From the NCBI RefSeq assembly GCF_001598475.1, contig NZ_BCZA01000001.1, positions 248,001-312,000 on the forward strand: DNA of 64,000 bases, given 5' to 3'. Source of the DNA: Pantoea agglomerans NBRC 102470 (GTDB lineage Bacteria; Pseudomonadota; Gammaproteobacteria; Enterobacterales; Enterobacteriaceae). Below, in pieces: positions 7,736-18,701 of the stretch. A model generated the notes under the pieces. The model ran no database searches, was not told the DNA's origin, and saw nothing but the letters and a program-made list of their open reading frames with translations. The position numbers and the translations under genes were made by a program. How positions within the stretch are numbered: position 1 is the first letter of the stretch; each line of letters opens with the position of its first letter.

Positions 7736-10700
7736 TTACGCCTGCCGCTGAGCCAGTTGCGAAACGAAGCCCTGCACCCACTCAAGCCGCACCTTTCTTT
7801 CCGATAGCTCACGGGTAAACCGCAGTCGCGTCGGCCCATCCAGCTTCCACTGCTGAGGCTCTTTCTGCAGCAGGCCTATCAGCCATGCCGGATCCACGTT
7901 GTTCTTCGGCGCAAAATCGAAATAACCGCCTTTGTCGCTGGCTTCGATCTTACGCAGACCGACAGCGCGGGCTTTCAGCCGGATAATCGCCACATCCAGC
8001 AGGTTACGCGCCGGATCGGGCAGCAGGCCAAAGCGGTCGATCATCTCAACCTTCAGCTCCTGCAACTCCTCTTCAGCCTCCGCGCTGGCGATGCGTTTAT
8101 AGAGTGAAAGACGGGTACTGACATCCGGGATAAAGGTCTCGGGCAGCAGGGCGGGCATCCGCAGCTCCACCTCGGTCTGGTTGCTGGTGAGATCTTCCAG
8201 TGACGGCTCGCGACCCGCTTTCAGCGCCTCGACCGCATTCTCCAGCAGCTCCATATAAAGCGTGAAGCCCAGCGTCTCCATCTGTCCGCTCTGCTCATCA
8301 CCCAGCAGTTCGCCGGCACCGCGAATCTCCAGGTCATGCGTTGCCAGCGCAAAACCGGCACCCAGATCTTCCAGTGAAGCGATCGCCTCCAGCCGCTTAT
8401 GCGCATCGGCGGTCATCGACTTCGGATGCGGCGTTAACAGCCAGGCATAAGCCTGATGATGTGAACGCCCGACGCGACCACGCAGCTGATGCAGCTGCGC
8501 CAGGCCAAAGTGATCGGCCCGCTCAATGATAATGGTATTGGCGGTCGGAATGTCGATACCGGTTTCGATAATGGTGGTACAGACCAGGACGTTGAAACGC
8601 TGATGGTGGAAATCGTTCATCACCCGTTCCAGATCACGCTCACGCATCTGACCATGGCCAATAGCGACACGCGCTTCCGGCACCAGTTCGCTGAGACGCT
8701 GCGCCGCTTTCTCGATATTTTCAACGTCATTGTAGAGATAGTAGACCTGTCCGCCACGCAGAACCTCACGCAGGATTGCTTCGCGGATAACCAGATCGTC
8801 AAATTCACGGACAAAAGTTTTCACCGCTAAACGGCGGGCAGGCGGCGTGGCGATGATCGAGAGATCGCGCATGCCGCTCATGGCCATATTCAGGGTGCGA
8901 GGGATTGGCGTTGCGGTCAGCGTCAGAATGTCCACATCGGCGCGCATCGCCTTGATGCGCTCTTTGTGACGCACCCCGAAACGGTGCTCTTCATCGACAA
9001 TCAGCAGACCGAGATCGTGCCATTTGAGATCGCTCATCAGCAGCTTATGGGTGCCGATTAAGATGTCGATCTTGCCATCGCTGGCCTGTTCCAGCACCTG
9101 CGCCTGCTCTTTGGCAGTACGGAAACGGGAAAGCATCTCAATGCGAACCGGCCAGTTGGCGAAGCGATCGCGGAAGTTGTCGTAATGCTGCTGTGCCAGC
9201 AGGGTGGTCGGCACCAGCACGGCCACCTGTTTATGGTTCTCAATCGCCAGAAACGCCGCGCGCATGGCTACTTCGGTTTTACCGAAACCAACGTCGCCGC
9301 ACACCAGACGGTCCATCGCCAGCGGCTCGCACATATCACTCAGCACCGCGTTGATCGCCTGCGCCTGGTCCGGGGTGGTTTCAAACGGGAAGCTTTCGCA
9401 GAACAGCTGATACTGCTCGCGATTATGCTTAAAGGCAAAGCCGGTTTTGGCGGCGCGCTGAGCATAGATATCCAGCAGTTCAGCCGCCACATCACGCACT
9501 TTCTCAGCCGCTTTCTGCCGTGCGCGTGACCAGGCATCGCTGCCCAGTTTGTGCAGTGGTGCATTATCGTCGGCACCGCCCGCGTAGCGGCTGATCAGGT
9601 GCAGCGATGAAACCGGCACATAAAGTTTGGCGTCGTTGGCGTAAGAGAGCATCAGATATTCCGCCTCAATGCCGCCAGCTTCCAGCGTGGTGAGGCCGAT
9701 ATAACGACCCACACCGTGTTCCAGATGCACCACCGGCTGGCCGGGATGCAGCTCCGCCAGGTTACGGATCAGAATGTCCGGATTGATAGTGCGACGGGTA
9801 TCCTGACGGCGACGGCTGACGCGTTCGCCCAGCAAATCGCTTTCGCAAATCAGCGCCCGGTTGCCCTGGGTATCAATAAAACCGCGCTCGCTGGCGCCGA
9901 TCATCAGACGGAAACGCTCTTCGCCGACCTCATCGAAGCGGTGCACCGGCTGAGGACGCAGTTTAATCCGGGCCAGCAGATCCTGCAGGCTTTCACGGCG
10001 GCCTTCACTTTCGACCGAGAAGACCACGGTGCCGCTGAAGGTCTCAATAAACTGACGCAGATGATCCAGCGGCGCTTTTGCCTGCGCCTGAACGGTCAGA
10101 TCAGGCAGCGGGGTATAACCGAGGTTGGTATTCGCGGCTTTGGCGGGCAGCACCTCATTGGTCATCTGGATGCGCGGCCAGGTTTTCAGCTCCCCCATTA
10201 ATGCATCCGGACGCAGCCACAGGGTGGCCGGTTCCAGCAGTGGACGCATCGGATCAACGCGGCGATTTTCATAACGCGCCTCGGCATCCTGCCAGAAGCG
10301 GCTGGCGCTGCCTTCAAGATCGCCGCAGTTCACAATCAGGGTATTATCCGGCAGATAGCTGAACAGACTGGGTAACGGCTGCTCAAAAAACAGCGGCTGC
10401 CAGTATTCGATGCCCGCTGGCAACGTGCCTTTGCTGACCTGCTGATAGACATGCTCCGACTCACGGCGCACATCAAACGTTTCACGCCAGCGGCTGCGGA
10501 ACAGCTCAATGGCGGCTTTGTCGCTGGGAAACTCATGCGCAGGCAGCAGGTTAATTTCGGGGACCGCTTCCAGCGTGCGCTGACTGTCGACGTCGAACAG
10601 GCGCAGGCTGTCGATCTCATCATCGAAAAAGTCGATGCGGTAGGGCTGATCGCTGCCCATCGGGAACAGGTCGAGCAGGGCGCCGCGCGTGGCGTATTCA

Positions 10701-11179
10701 CCGTGCTCCATCACCTGATCGACATGGCGATAACCGGCCTGCTCAAGCTGGTCGCGCAGCCGGTCGCGTGACAGTTTTTGTCCCTGCTTCATCACCAGCG
10801 CATGGCCGTGCAGGAAACTGTGCGGGCAGACGCGCTGCATCAGGGTGTTGACCGGCATGATCAGCATACCGCGCTGCATCACCGGCAGCTGGTAGAGGGT
10901 CGACAGGCGGGCGGAGATAATATCCTGATGCGGGGAAAAGCTGTCGTAGGGCAGCGTTTCCCAGTCGGCAAGGTGCGCCACCGGCAGATCGGTAAACTGG
11001 CGGATTTCATCCAGCAGACGCAGAGCGGTTTGGGTATCGGGTGTAATCATTAACACCGGACCAGCATGTCGTTCGGTAATGCTGGCACACTCCACCGCGT
11101 GCGCTGCGCCTATGAGCTGGCCGAGCTGACGGTGATCGCCGGATTTAACGGGCAGGGTATAACGAGTCTGTTCGGGCAT
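7736..11179 (-). CDS. mfd: Transcription-repair coupling factor Mfd
   Basis: Mfd pushes stalled RNA polymerase off damaged DNA and recruits UvrA. The start at 11179 gives MPEQTRYTLPVKSG, aligning with E. coli Mfd, and 1147 residues (E. coli 1148); an ATG at 11200 would add seven residues and cannot be excluded. Visible parts are the UvrB-like N-terminus (LADWETLPYDSFSPHQD), the polymerase-binding region (VVHLEHGVGRY), the helicase core with Walker A GDVGFGKTE and DEEH box, the translocation motif TTIIETGIDIPTAN, the Q-rich LHQLRGRVGRS, and the C-terminal D7 clamp. It is transcribed alone, towards ycfJ. Confidence 0.98.
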   Translation of the reverse strand: MPEQTRYTLPVKSGDHRQLGQLIGAAHAVECASITERHAGPVLMITPDTQTALRLLDEIRQFTDLPVAHLADWETLPYDSFSPHQDIISARLSTLYQLPVMQRGMLIMPVNTLMQRVCPHSFLHGHALVMKQGQKLSRDRLRDQLEQAGYRHVDQVMEHGEYATRGALLDLFPMGSDQPYRIDFFDDEIDSLRLFDVDSQRTLEAVPEINLLPAHEFPSDKAAIELFRSRWRETFDVRRESEHVYQQVSKGTLPAGIEYWQPLFFEQPLPSLFSYLPDNTLIVNCGDLEGSASRFWQDAEARYENRRVDPMRPLLEPATLWLRPDALMGELKTWPRIQMTNEVLPAKAANTNLGYTPLPDLTVQAQAKAPLDHLRQFIETFSGTVVFSVESEGRRESLQDLLARIKLRPQPVHRFDEVGEERFRLMIGASERGFIDTQGNRALICESDLLGERVSRRRQDTRRTINPDILIRNLAELHPGQPVVHLEHGVGRYIGLTTLEAGGIEAEYLMLSYANDAKLYVPVSSLHLISRYAGGADDNAPLHKLGSDAWSRARQKAAEKVRDVAAELLDIYAQRAAKTGFAFKHNREQYQLFCESFPFETTPDQAQAINAVLSDMCEPLAMDRLVCGDVGFGKTEVAMRAAFLAIENHKQVAVLVPTTLLAQQHYDNFRDRFANWPVRIEMLSRFRTAKEQAQVLEQASDGKIDILIGTHKLLMSDLKWHDLGLLIVDEEHRFGVRHKERIKAMRADVDILTLTATPIPRTLNMAMSGMRDLSIIATPPARRLAVKTFVREFDDLVIREAILREVLRGGQVYYLYNDVENIEKAAQRLSELVPEARVAIGHGQMRERDLERVMNDFHHQRFNVLVCTTIIETGIDIPTANTIIIERADHFGLAQLHQLRGRVGRSHHQAYAWLLTPHPKSMTADAHKRLEAIASLEDLGAGFALATHDLEIRGAGELLGDEQSGQMETLGFTLYMELLENAVEALKAGREPSLEDLTSNQTEVELRMPALLPETFIPDVSTRLSLYKRIASAEAEEELQELKVEMIDRFGLLPDPARNLLDVAIIRLKARAVGLRKIEASDKGGYFDFAPKNNVDPAWLIGLLQKEPQQWKLDGPTRLRFTRELSERKVRLEWVQGFVSQLAQRQA

Positions 11180-11363
11180 GGGATCTCGGGGTTGCTCCAT
11201 TTTTCCAGGACGTAATCATTCCATATTATGTCAGGGGGATCACCTCTGCGGCACAATTTTCCTGCCGCGCCGCGCTGAATCTGGGGATCGGTCAGCTATT
11301 ACCGGGCGTCAGCGGTAATCGTGCAGATAAAGAGAGGATAGACGGAGTCTGGCAAGGGATCAG

Positions 11364-11392
11364 AAAAAACCGCCGTCGCCATGCAGCGACGG
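11364..11392 (-). terminator. Terminator after the small gene at 11408-11617
   Basis: Read on the minus strand, the stem CCGTCGC/GCGACGG with a TGCATG loop is followed by CGG and six T residues. Confidence 0.75.
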
Positions 11393-11407
11393 GGTTAAAC
11401 GGGCATT

Positions 11408-11617
11408 TTATTTTATGGATTGCTGTGTGTAATGCATGCGTGAGCGGTCGATATTCGCCCAGGATAACTCCTGCTCAGGATGATAGCTGAGGTTACCGTC
11501 GTCCCACTTTACGTAGTAGCCGGCTGGTGCGTTTCCCTGCTCAAAGACGTTGATGATTTCGCCTCTGATCTCCCCGGATTTATGTTTAACGATGCTGCCT
11601 TTGGGAAATTTCAACAT
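11408..11617 (-). CDS. Small soluble protein of unknown function
   Basis: The 69-residue protein begins MLKFPKGSIVKHKSGEIRGE and continues YYVKWDDGNLSYHPEQEL. This layout (a short beta-rich domain measuring a valine/glycine strand, then a W-D-D-G turn) is reminiscent of DUF2158/YodC or SH3-like small proteins, but the match is too weak to name. It stands between mfd and lolC, has its own terminator and an AT-rich leader, and occupies the place where E. coli has ycfT (unrelated). No signal peptide or membrane helix is seen. Confidence 0.6.
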   Translation of the reverse strand: MLKFPKGSIVKHKSGEIRGEIINVFEQGNAPAGYYVKWDDGNLSYHPEQELSWANIDRSRMHYTQQSIK

Positions 11618-11865
11618 GGTCGCTACCTCATACTGCCCGGCAATAAATCACCCGTGATCATGGTACTGATTGTAGTCTACCCCCCTGGACGCTGAATAAT
11701 CAGCCAATAAGCGGCGGCTTTATCGGCTATTCCGCTGCTTTGGCGCGCAAAGTGACGCATCCGGATGCAACTTTGCTGCCGACTCAGAGGGTTAGAGGTT
11801 TCATAAAGCCAGCCGCTCCTTTATCATCCCACTACCTATTTTCAGGCAACGGCTTACTGGATTCC

Positions 11866-13065
11866 ATGTATCAACCTGTCGCGCTATTTATCGGTCTGCG
11901 TTATATGCGCGGACGAGCATCGGATCGCTTCGGTCGCTTTGTCTCCTGGCTCTCAACGATTGGCATTACGCTCGGCGTGCTGGCGATGGTCACCGTGTTA
12001 TCGGTGATGAACGGTTTTGAGCGTGAACTCGAAGGCAATATTCTTGGCCTGATGCCTCAGGCGCTGATCACCAGCGACAAAGGCAGTCTCAATCCACAAC
12101 AGCAACCCGCCACCTCGCTGAATCTGCAGGGTGTCAGCCGTATTGCGCCGCTGACCACCGCCAATGTGGTGCTGCAAAGCCCGCACAGCGTCTCCGTTGG
12201 CGTGATGCTGGGCATTGAGCCGGCTGAAAAAGATCCGCTTACCCCTTTCCTGGTCAATACCCGGCAGAGCGTGCTGCAGGCCGGGCAGTATAATGTCATC
12301 CTTGGCGAACAGCTGGCATCCCAGCTTGGCGTAAAACGTGGCGATCAACTGCGTCTGATGGTGCCGTCGGTCAGCCAGTTCACCCCGATGGGACGCGTGC
12401 CAAGTCAGCGTCTGTTTACCGTAGCGGGCACCTATGCCGCTAACAGCGAAGTCGATGGTTATCAGATTCTGGTCAATCTTCAGGATGCGTCGCGCGTGAT
12501 GCGCTATCCGGCCGGTAATATTACCGGCTGGCGACTGTGGCTGGATAAACCGCTGTCGGTCGACAGTCTGAGTCAGCAGACACTGCCTGCGGGCCTGGTC
12601 TGGAAAGACTGGCGTGAGCGCAAAGGCGATCTCTTCCAGGCGGTGCGTATGGAGAAGAACATGATGGGCCTGCTGCTGAGCCTGATCATCGCCGTGGCTG
12701 CCTTTAACATCATCACTTCGTTAGGCCTGCTGATCATGGAGAAGCAGGGCGAAGTGGCGATCCTGCAAACCCAGGGCCTGACGCGCCGGCAAATAGTGGC
12801 GGTGTTTATGGTGCAGGGTGCCAGCGCCGGTATTATCGGCACGCTGCTCGGCACGCTGCTCGGTGTCTTGCTGGCCAGCCAGCTCAACAACTTAATGCCG
12901 GTGATTGGCCTGTTCCTTGATGGTGCCGCATTGCCGGTTGATATTAATGTGTGGCAGGTGGTCACCATCGCCCTCAGCGCCATGATTGTGGCGCTGTTGT
13001 CTACGCTCTATCCTTCGTGGCGCGCTGCCGCCGTTCAACCTGCTGAGGCTTTACGTTATGAGTAA
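11866..13065 (+). CDS. lolC: Lipoprotein-releasing ABC transporter permease LolC
   Basis: LolC is one of two inner-membrane subunits of LolCDE, which extracts outer-membrane lipoproteins and hands them to LolA. The ATG at 11866 gives [20 protein letters not shown] and 399 residues, the same as E. coli; the frame continues upstream to 11740 without similarity. The first membrane helix is near residues 25-48, a large periplasmic domain follows, and three helices lie in the last 140 residues ([20 protein letters not shown] and so on). The stop overlaps lolD by 8 bases, so the operon is translationally coupled. Confidence 0.97.
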   Translation: MYQPVALFIGLRYMRGRASDRFGRFVSWLSTIGITLGVLAMVTVLSVMNGFERELEGNILGLMPQALITSDKGSLNPQQQPATSLNLQGVSRIAPLTTANVVLQSPHSVSVGVMLGIEPAEKDPLTPFLVNTRQSVLQAGQYNVILGEQLASQLGVKRGDQLRLMVPSVSQFTPMGRVPSQRLFTVAGTYAANSEVDGYQILVNLQDASRVMRYPAGNITGWRLWLDKPLSVDSLSQQTLPAGLVWKDWRERKGDLFQAVRMEKNMMGLLLSLIIAVAAFNIITSLGLLIMEKQGEVAILQTQGLTRRQIVAVFMVQGASAGIIGTLLGTLLGVLLASQLNNLMPVIGLFLDGAALPVDINVWQVVTIALSAMIVALLSTLYPSWRAAAVQPAEALRYE

Positions 13066-13762
13066 CACTCCTTTGTTGCAGTGCCGCGACCTGTGCAAAC
13101 GCTATCAGGAAGGCAGCGTGCAGACCGATGTGCTGCGCAATGTGGCTTTCAGCCTCCAGCCCGGTGAACTGACAGCGATTGTCGGCAGCTCCGGTTCCGG
13201 TAAAAGTACGCTGCTGCATCTGCTCGGCGGCCTGGATGCACCGACATCGGGCGACGTGGTGTTTGATGGCCAGTCACTGAATGCCATGTCCTCGTCGGCC
13301 AAAGCGGAGCTGCGTAACCGCGAGCTGGGCTTTATCTATCAGTTCCACCATCTGCTGCCAGACTTCAGCGCGCTGGAGAACGTGGCGATGCCGCTGCTGA
13401 TTGGCAAAACGGCTAAAACGGAAGCGCAGGATCGCGCCCGTGAGATGCTGGCCGCGGTCGGGCTGGACCATCGCGCCGCGCACCGGCCTTCAGAACTGTC
13501 AGGTGGCGAACGCCAGCGCGTGGCGATTGCCCGTGCGCTGGTTAACCGCCCACGGCTGGTGATGGCGGATGAGCCAACCGGTAACCTCGATGCACGCAAC
13601 GCCGACGCCATTTTTGAATTACTGGGCGAACTGAATGTGCGTCAGGGCACCGCGTTTCTGGTGGTGACCCACGATCTGATGCTGGCAAAACGCATGACGC
13701 GTCAGATGGAGATGCGTGATGGTCAGTTAAGCGATCAGCTCACCATGGCAGGAGCGGTGTAA
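13058..13762 (+). CDS. lolD: Lipoprotein-releasing ABC transporter ATPase LolD
   Basis: This is the cytoplasmic ATPase that powers LolCDE. The ATG at 13058 lies within the lolC end and gives 234 residues (E. coli 233). Walker [11 protein letters not shown]-loop [11 protein letters not shown], signature LSGGERQRV, Walker [13 protein letters not shown] and the H-loop VVTHD are all present. The longer frame beginning at 12986 lies inside lolC and is rejected as the start. lolE begins within its stop codon. Confidence 0.97.
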   Translation: MSNTPLLQCRDLCKRYQEGSVQTDVLRNVAFSLQPGELTAIVGSSGSGKSTLLHLLGGLDAPTSGDVVFDGQSLNAMSSSAKAELRNRELGFIYQFHHLLPDFSALENVAMPLLIGKTAKTEAQDRAREMLAAVGLDHRAAHRPSELSGGERQRVAIARALVNRPRLVMADEPTGNLDARNADAIFELLGELNVRQGTAFLVVTHDLMLAKRMTRQMEMRDGQLSDQLTMAGAV

Positions 13763-15006
13763 TGGGTTCGTCGTTATCCCTGTTGCTGGGCCTGCGCTTT
13801 AGCCGTGGCCGCCGTCGTGGCGGCATGGTGTCGCTGATTTCGGTGATCTCCACCATCGGTATTGCGCTGGGCGTGGCGGTGCTGATTATCGGTCTGAGCG
13901 CCATGAATGGTTTTGAGCGTGAGCTGAACAACCGCATTCTGGCGGTGGTGCCGCATGGCGAGATCGAGGCGGTCAATCAGCCGTTTCAGCACTGGCAGTC
14001 GATGATTGCCCCGATTGAAAAGGTGCCCGGCATTGCGGCGGCAGCGCCTTATGTGAACTTCACCGGCCTGATTGAGAGCGGCGCCCGGCTGGAAGCGCTG
14101 CAGGTAAAGGGCGTTGATCCGGTACAGGAGCCGCGCCTCAGCGCCCTGCCACAGTTTGTGGCAGATAACGGCTGGTCCTCTTTTGCCGCCGGTAAGCAGC
14201 AGATCATTCTGGGCGGCGGCATTGCTAAATCGCTGAACGTGAAGCAGGGCGGCTGGATCACCATCATGATCCCCAACAACGATGGTGATAACAAACTGCT
14301 TCAGCCTAAACGTATCCGGCTTCAGGTCAGCGGTATTCTGCAACTGAGCGGCATGCTGGATCACAGCCTGGCGCTGGTGCCTCTCGCCGATGCGCAGCAC
14401 TATCTGGAGATGGGTGACAGCGTGTCCGGCATCGCCCTGAAGATGACCGACCCGTTCCAGGCGGTCAAACTGGTGCGGGATGCCGGTGAAGCGACCCGTT
14501 CCTACGTCTACATCAAGAGCTGGATTGGCACCTACGGCTATATGTACCGCGACATTCAGATGATCCGCGCCATCATGTATCTGGCGATGGTGCTGGTGAT
14601 TGGCGTCGCCTGCTTTAACATTGTCTCAACGCTGGTGATGGCGGTGAAGGATAAGAGCAGTGACATTGCGGTGCTCCGTACCCTCGGTGCTAAAGACCGG
14701 CTGATCCGCGCCATCTTCATCTGGTACGGTTTGCTGGCAGGCCTGCTGGGCAGCGTCAGCGGCGTGATCGCGGGCGTGCTGGTGGCGCTGAATCTGACCT
14801 CACTGGTGCGCGGGCTGGAGTCGGTTACCGGTCATCATCTGCTGGCGGGTGATATCTACTTCATTGATTTCCTGCCGTCGGAACTGCACTGGATTGATGT
14901 GTTCTCAGTATTGATTACCGCGATTCTGCTGAGCCTGCTGGCGAGCTGGTATCCCGCCAGACGCGCCAGCCGCATTGACCCGGCTCGGGTATTAAGCGGT
15001 CAGTGA
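13762..15006 (+). CDS. lolE: Lipoprotein-releasing ABC transporter permease LolE
   Basis: This is the second membrane subunit of LolCDE, the one that binds the lipoprotein substrate in E. coli. It has 414 residues, starts in a TAATG overlap with lolD, and shows the shared LolC/LolE opening ([29 protein letters not shown]). A periplasmic domain follows, then three C-terminal helices and the conserved [11 protein letters not shown] motif. It ends the operon; a terminator follows 5 bases after the stop. In E. coli nagK comes next but is absent here. Confidence 0.97.
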   Translation: MGSSLSLLLGLRFSRGRRRGGMVSLISVISTIGIALGVAVLIIGLSAMNGFERELNNRILAVVPHGEIEAVNQPFQHWQSMIAPIEKVPGIAAAAPYVNFTGLIESGARLEALQVKGVDPVQEPRLSALPQFVADNGWSSFAAGKQQIILGGGIAKSLNVKQGGWITIMIPNNDGDNKLLQPKRIRLQVSGILQLSGMLDHSLALVPLADAQHYLEMGDSVSGIALKMTDPFQAVKLVRDAGEATRSYVYIKSWIGTYGYMYRDIQMIRAIMYLAMVLVIGVACFNIVSTLVMAVKDKSSDIAVLRTLGAKDRLIRAIFIWYGLLAGLLGSVSGVIAGVLVALNLTSLVRGLESVTGHHLLAGDIYFIDFLPSELHWIDVFSVLITAILLSLLASWYPARRASRIDPARVLSGQ

Positions 15007-15010
15007 AAAA

Positions 15011-15045
15011 ATGCGGCGCGAATCCTTTTCGCGCCGCATCTGTTT
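15011..15045 (+). terminator. Terminator of the lolCDE operon
   Basis: A perfect 12-bp stem ATGCGGCGCGAA/TTCGCGCCGCAT with a 5-base loop is followed by CTGTTT. Confidence 0.75.
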
Positions 15046-15152
15046 AAGACCTTTGCTGTTGGGCGCGGCCCTCAGCAACCGTTACTATCGGGTGATGTTA
15101 ACCCGGAATCTGTTTAGAGCGGCTCGCCGCAGCTGCTACGCCAGGAGATTTT

Positions 15153-15986
15153 ATGCGTACACCACGTCGCCGCATACGACTTGCCCGCCTGAAGAAAACC
15201 CGGAGAAAAGTGCATCAGCGCTTTCGCCAGCGCATATTTGAGCGCGATCGTCAGGCCGAACTGGCCGCCCATCCTCAGCCGCATGTTGTCGTGCTGACCG
15301 GCGCAGGCATCTCAGCGGAGTCCGGCATCCGGACCTTCCGCGCCGCTGACGGCCTGTGGGAAGAGCACCACGTTGAAGATGTTGCGACGCCCGAAGGATT
15401 TCAGCGCGATCCCGCGCTGGTGCAGCGCTTCTACAATGCGCGCCGCCAGCAATTGCAGGAGGCAGAGATTCAGCCTAACGCGGCCCATCTGGCGCTGGCG
15501 GAGCTGGAACAGGTATTAGGCGATAACTTTTTGCTGGTCACGCAAAACATCGACAATCTGCATGAACGTGCCGGAAACAGCCGGGTGCTGCATATGCACG
15601 GTGAACTGCTAAAAGTGCGCTGTGTCACCAGCGGTCAGGTCATTGAGTGGACCGGTGATATCACGCCGGACGATCGCTGCACCTGCTGTCAGTTCCCTTC
15701 GGCGCTGCGGCCGCACGTAGTGTGGTTTGGTGAGATGCCGCTGGGCATGGAGCAGATTTATCATGCGCTGGAACAGGCCGATTACTTTATCGCTATCGGC
15801 ACCTCAGGCCATGTCTATCCGGCAGCGGGTTTTGTCCATGAAGCCAAACTGCAGGGCGCGCATACTGTTGAGCTGAACCTGGAGCCAAGCCAGGTGGGCA
15901 ACGAATTTGCCGAGCGGCATTACGGCCTGGCGAGCGAAGTGGTACCGGAGTTTGTGCATAAGCTGCTGCGCGCGCTTTATAAGTAA
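15153..15986 (+). CDS. cobB: NAD-dependent protein deacylase CobB (Sir2 family)
   Basis: CobB removes acetyl and succinyl groups from lysines, using NAD. The 277-residue protein (E. coli 279) has a basic N-terminal extension ([19 protein letters not shown]), the NAD motif [26 protein letters not shown], the catalytic HMHGEL (His147) and a zinc site with C-X(n)-CTCC. It has [12 protein letters not shown] near the C-terminus. The start has GGAG eight bases upstream. It stands alone between lolE and pepT; the potABCD genes found next to it in E. coli are missing. Confidence 0.96.
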   Translation: MRTPRRRIRLARLKKTRRKVHQRFRQRIFERDRQAELAAHPQPHVVVLTGAGISAESGIRTFRAADGLWEEHHVEDVATPEGFQRDPALVQRFYNARRQQLQEAEIQPNAAHLALAELEQVLGDNFLLVTQNIDNLHERAGNSRVLHMHGELLKVRCVTSGQVIEWTGDITPDDRCTCCQFPSALRPHVVWFGEMPLGMEQIYHALEQADYFIAIGTSGHVYPAAGFVHEAKLQGAHTVELNLEPSQVGNEFAERHYGLASEVVPEFVHKLLRALYK

Positions 15987-16223
15987 GCAGGGGCGGCTAT
16001 GGCCGCCTCGCCATTTTTTTGTCCATCATGCTGATTCCAGCCGCCCGGTGCTTATCAACATTGCGAGGTTTGCCGCAACAATCTCGTAATCAGCCGTTTT
16101 TTTCGGGCTTATTGCTTTCCCAAAGGTTATCGACAGCGCTAACCTGTCTGCGAATGATTTTACGCAACGTTGTAACCGGCTGGTCTGTTAATAATACCGG
16201 ATGGCACTTTTAAAGGATGGGAT

Positions 16224-17453
16224 ATGGAACAGTTACTTGAGCGCTTTTTAAGTTATGTGGCCGTTGAGACACAGGCTAAGCCGCAGGCGCGCCAGGTGCC
16301 CAGCAGTGAAGGGCAGTGGACGCTGGCGCGTCAGCTGCAGGAGGAGTTGCTGGCACTGGGTTTTGTCGATGTCTCCTTAAGCGATCACTGTTGCGTCATG
16401 GGCACGCTGCCCGCCAATGTTGACTGGCCGACGCCAGTCATCGGTTTCATCTCTCACATGGATACCTCGCCAGACTTTACGGCGAAACATGTGAATCCGC
16501 AGATCATTGAAAATTATCGCGGCGGAGACATTGCGCTGGGTAACGGCAACGAAATTCTCTCGCCGGTGATGTTCCCGGTGCTGCACAAGCTGATTGGGCA
16601 TACGCTGATTACCACCGATGGCAAAACTCTGCTGGGCGCGGATGATAAAGCGGGTATCGCTGAGATCATGACGGCGATGGCGCAACTGGCTGCGAGCGAT
16701 ACGCCGCACGGTGCGATCCGTGTTGCCTTTACGCCCGATGAAGAGATTGGTCGCGGCACTTCTCACTTTGATGTGGAAGGCTTTGCCGCTGACTGGGCCT
16801 ACACCATTGATGGCAGTGATTTAGGGGAGTTCGAATATGAGAACTTTAACGCTGCTTCGGCCACCGTCAAAATCATCGGTAACAACGTGCACCCTGGCTC
16901 CGCCAAAGGGGTGATGGTCAATGCGCTGGATCTGGCAAACCAGTTTCATGCCGCGGTCCCGGCCAGCGAAAAACCGCAATATACTGACGGCTATCAGGGC
17001 TTCTATCATCTGCATCAGATCAAAGGCAGCGTTGAACACGCCGAGATGCTCTATATCATTCGTGACTTCGAAACGGAGAGTTTTGAACAGCGTAAACAGA
17101 CGCTGCTGCAGATTGCCGCAGAGATCAACAAAACCCTGCACCCGGACTGTTCGGTCACTGTCGAGATCACCAACAGCTATCGCAACATGCGTGAAAAGGT
17201 TGAGCCGTTCCCGCACATCATCGAACTGGCTTTACAGGCGATGCGTGACTGCGGCATTGAGCCGGTAGTGAAACCGATTCGCGGCGGTACGGATGGATCG
17301 GCGCTGTCGTGGAAAGGGCTGCCTTGCCCGAATATCTTCACCGGTGGCTATAACTATCACGGCAAGCATGAGTTTGCTTCGCTGAATATCATGGCGAAAT
17401 CGGTGGAAGTGATTGTGCGGCTGTCAGAACTGGCGGCGCAGAAGAAGAATTAA
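16224..17453 (+). CDS. pepT: Peptidase T (tripeptidase)
   Basis: PepT releases the N-terminal residue from tripeptides in the cytoplasm. The 409-residue protein (E. coli 408) is an M20 zinc peptidase: HMDTSPD and [15 protein letters not shown] carry metal ligands, TPDEEIG the catalytic Glu, [17 protein letters not shown] the dimerisation lid, and [11 protein letters not shown] the last ligand. The start has AAAGGATGGG eight bases upstream. The gene is monocistronic and convergent with roxA. E. coli pepT is FNR-activated; I saw no convincing FNR box here. Confidence 0.96.
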   Translation: MEQLLERFLSYVAVETQAKPQARQVPSSEGQWTLARQLQEELLALGFVDVSLSDHCCVMGTLPANVDWPTPVIGFISHMDTSPDFTAKHVNPQIIENYRGGDIALGNGNEILSPVMFPVLHKLIGHTLITTDGKTLLGADDKAGIAEIMTAMAQLAASDTPHGAIRVAFTPDEEIGRGTSHFDVEGFAADWAYTIDGSDLGEFEYENFNAASATVKIIGNNVHPGSAKGVMVNALDLANQFHAAVPASEKPQYTDGYQGFYHLHQIKGSVEHAEMLYIIRDFETESFEQRKQTLLQIAAEINKTLHPDCSVTVEITNSYRNMREKVEPFPHIIELALQAMRDCGIEPVVKPIRGGTDGSALSWKGLPCPNIFTGGYNYHGKHEFASLNIMAKSVEVIVRLSELAAQKKN

Positions 17454-17465
17454 ACCCGCAGGCAC

Positions 17466-17500
17466 AAAAAAGGCTCTCTGCCACAGCGGCAAGAGAGCCT
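17466..17500 (-). terminator. Terminator after roxA (minus strand)
   Basis: The stem AGGCTCTCT..GCC/GGC..AGAGAGCCT lies between pepT and roxA. On the minus strand it is followed by TTTTTT, so it fits the end of the phoPQ-roxA transcript; the plus side lacks a T run. Confidence 0.75.
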
Positions 17501-17519
17501 GATTCAGTATCAGCTCAGA

Positions 17520-18644
17520 TTATTCGTCGCCGAAGTACCAGTATCCGGCATTGACCAGGTCGGCGATCTGCGCCAGTACCGACGGGTCATCCAGCGCATC
17601 GCCCAGATCGTCCAGTGTGATGCGATAGTGGCGCGCCAGTACCGCCATCACATCGGGATGTGAACACTCAACCCGCTCACCGTTGACATAGACCGCATCG
17701 CCAATCGTCAGGACACGCAGGCCACCTAACCGGCTCAGGGTATCGCCCTGTTGCAGCGCATCATAAATTTCATCAGGCTGGTAAGGCGGTTCCGGTGGCG
17801 CGACATCGAGTTCGTGACGTGACTGGGAAATGAATTCGCCAAACCACTGAGCGAACTGCTCCGGCTGATTGACCACATCCAGCATCAACTGACGTACGCC
17901 TTCAATCTCCTGCGGCAGAATCTGCGACGGGCAATCACGTGCAGGCACATCCGGATCGCTGAAGCGCAGACTGCCCAGCTCATTGGCCAGCGCGTAATCC
18001 GCAAAGCCGCTGATTAACTCGCGTCCGCTGGGGGCACGGAAACCCACGGAGTAGTTCAGGGCGTTTTCCAGCGAGTAGCCTTCATGCGGGAACCCCGGCG
18101 GAATATAGAGAATATCACCAGGCTCCATCTCTTCATCGATGATGGCGTCGAATGGCTCAACCTGCAGCAGATCCGGATGCGGGCAGTGCTGCTTCAGCGG
18201 CACTTTTTCACCGACGCGCCAGCGACGGCGACCGGCACCCTGAATAATAAAGACATCATACTGATCAAAATGGGGACCGACGCCGCCGCCAGGCACGGCA
18301 AACGACACCATCAGGTCATCAACACGCCAGTCAGGCAGGAAACGGAAAGGGCGCATCAGTGCGGCAGAGGCTTCATGCCAGTGATTGACCGCCTGTACCA
18401 GCAGCGACCAGTTGTTTTCACCCAGATGATCATAGCTCTCGAACGGGCCGTGGCTGACCTGCCATTTGCCATCCTGATGGCTGACCAGGCGGCTATCCAC
18501 CTCGTTTTCCATCGCCAGACCGGCCAGTTCATCCGGTGAAAGAGGATCGACAAAGTTTTTAAAACCACGCTTCAGCACTACCGGGCGTTTCTGCCAGTAA
18601 CGCTGAATAAAATCGGGCCAGTTAATATCGAGCTGATAGTCCAT
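17520..18644 (-). CDS. roxA: 50S ribosomal protein uL16 3-hydroxylase RoxA
   Basis: RoxA (YcfD) is a JmjC-type Fe(II)/2-oxoglutarate oxygenase that hydroxylates Arg81 of ribosomal protein L16. The 374-residue protein carries the iron ligands His125 and Asp127 (HFDQYD) and His187 (FPHEGY), the same numbering as in E. coli, followed by the winged-helix dimer and C-terminal domains. It lies 57 bases after phoQ in the same direction, as in E. coli, and may be read through from the phoP promoter. Confidence 0.96.
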   Translation of the reverse strand: MDYQLDINWPDFIQRYWQKRPVVLKRGFKNFVDPLSPDELAGLAMENEVDSRLVSHQDGKWQVSHGPFESYDHLGENNWSLLVQAVNHWHEASAALMRPFRFLPDWRVDDLMVSFAVPGGGVGPHFDQYDVFIIQGAGRRRWRVGEKVPLKQHCPHPDLLQVEPFDAIIDEEMEPGDILYIPPGFPHEGYSLENALNYSVGFRAPSGRELISGFADYALANELGSLRFSDPDVPARDCPSQILPQEIEGVRQLMLDVVNQPEQFAQWFGEFISQSRHELDVAPPEPPYQPDEIYDALQQGDTLSRLGGLRVLTIGDAVYVNGERVECSHPDVMAVLARHYRITLDDLGDALDDPSVLAQIADLVNAGYWYFGDE

Positions 18645-18701
18645 AAAAGGGTTCCGCTTAGGGCTGTAAATGCCAGCAAGTATAACAGCCCTGAGGGTAT
18701 T

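Noticed and set aside
8262..10771. Several 60-160 codon plus-strand frames opposite mfd
   Set aside because: They are shadows of the conserved mfd coding sequence without ribosome sites or recognisable products.
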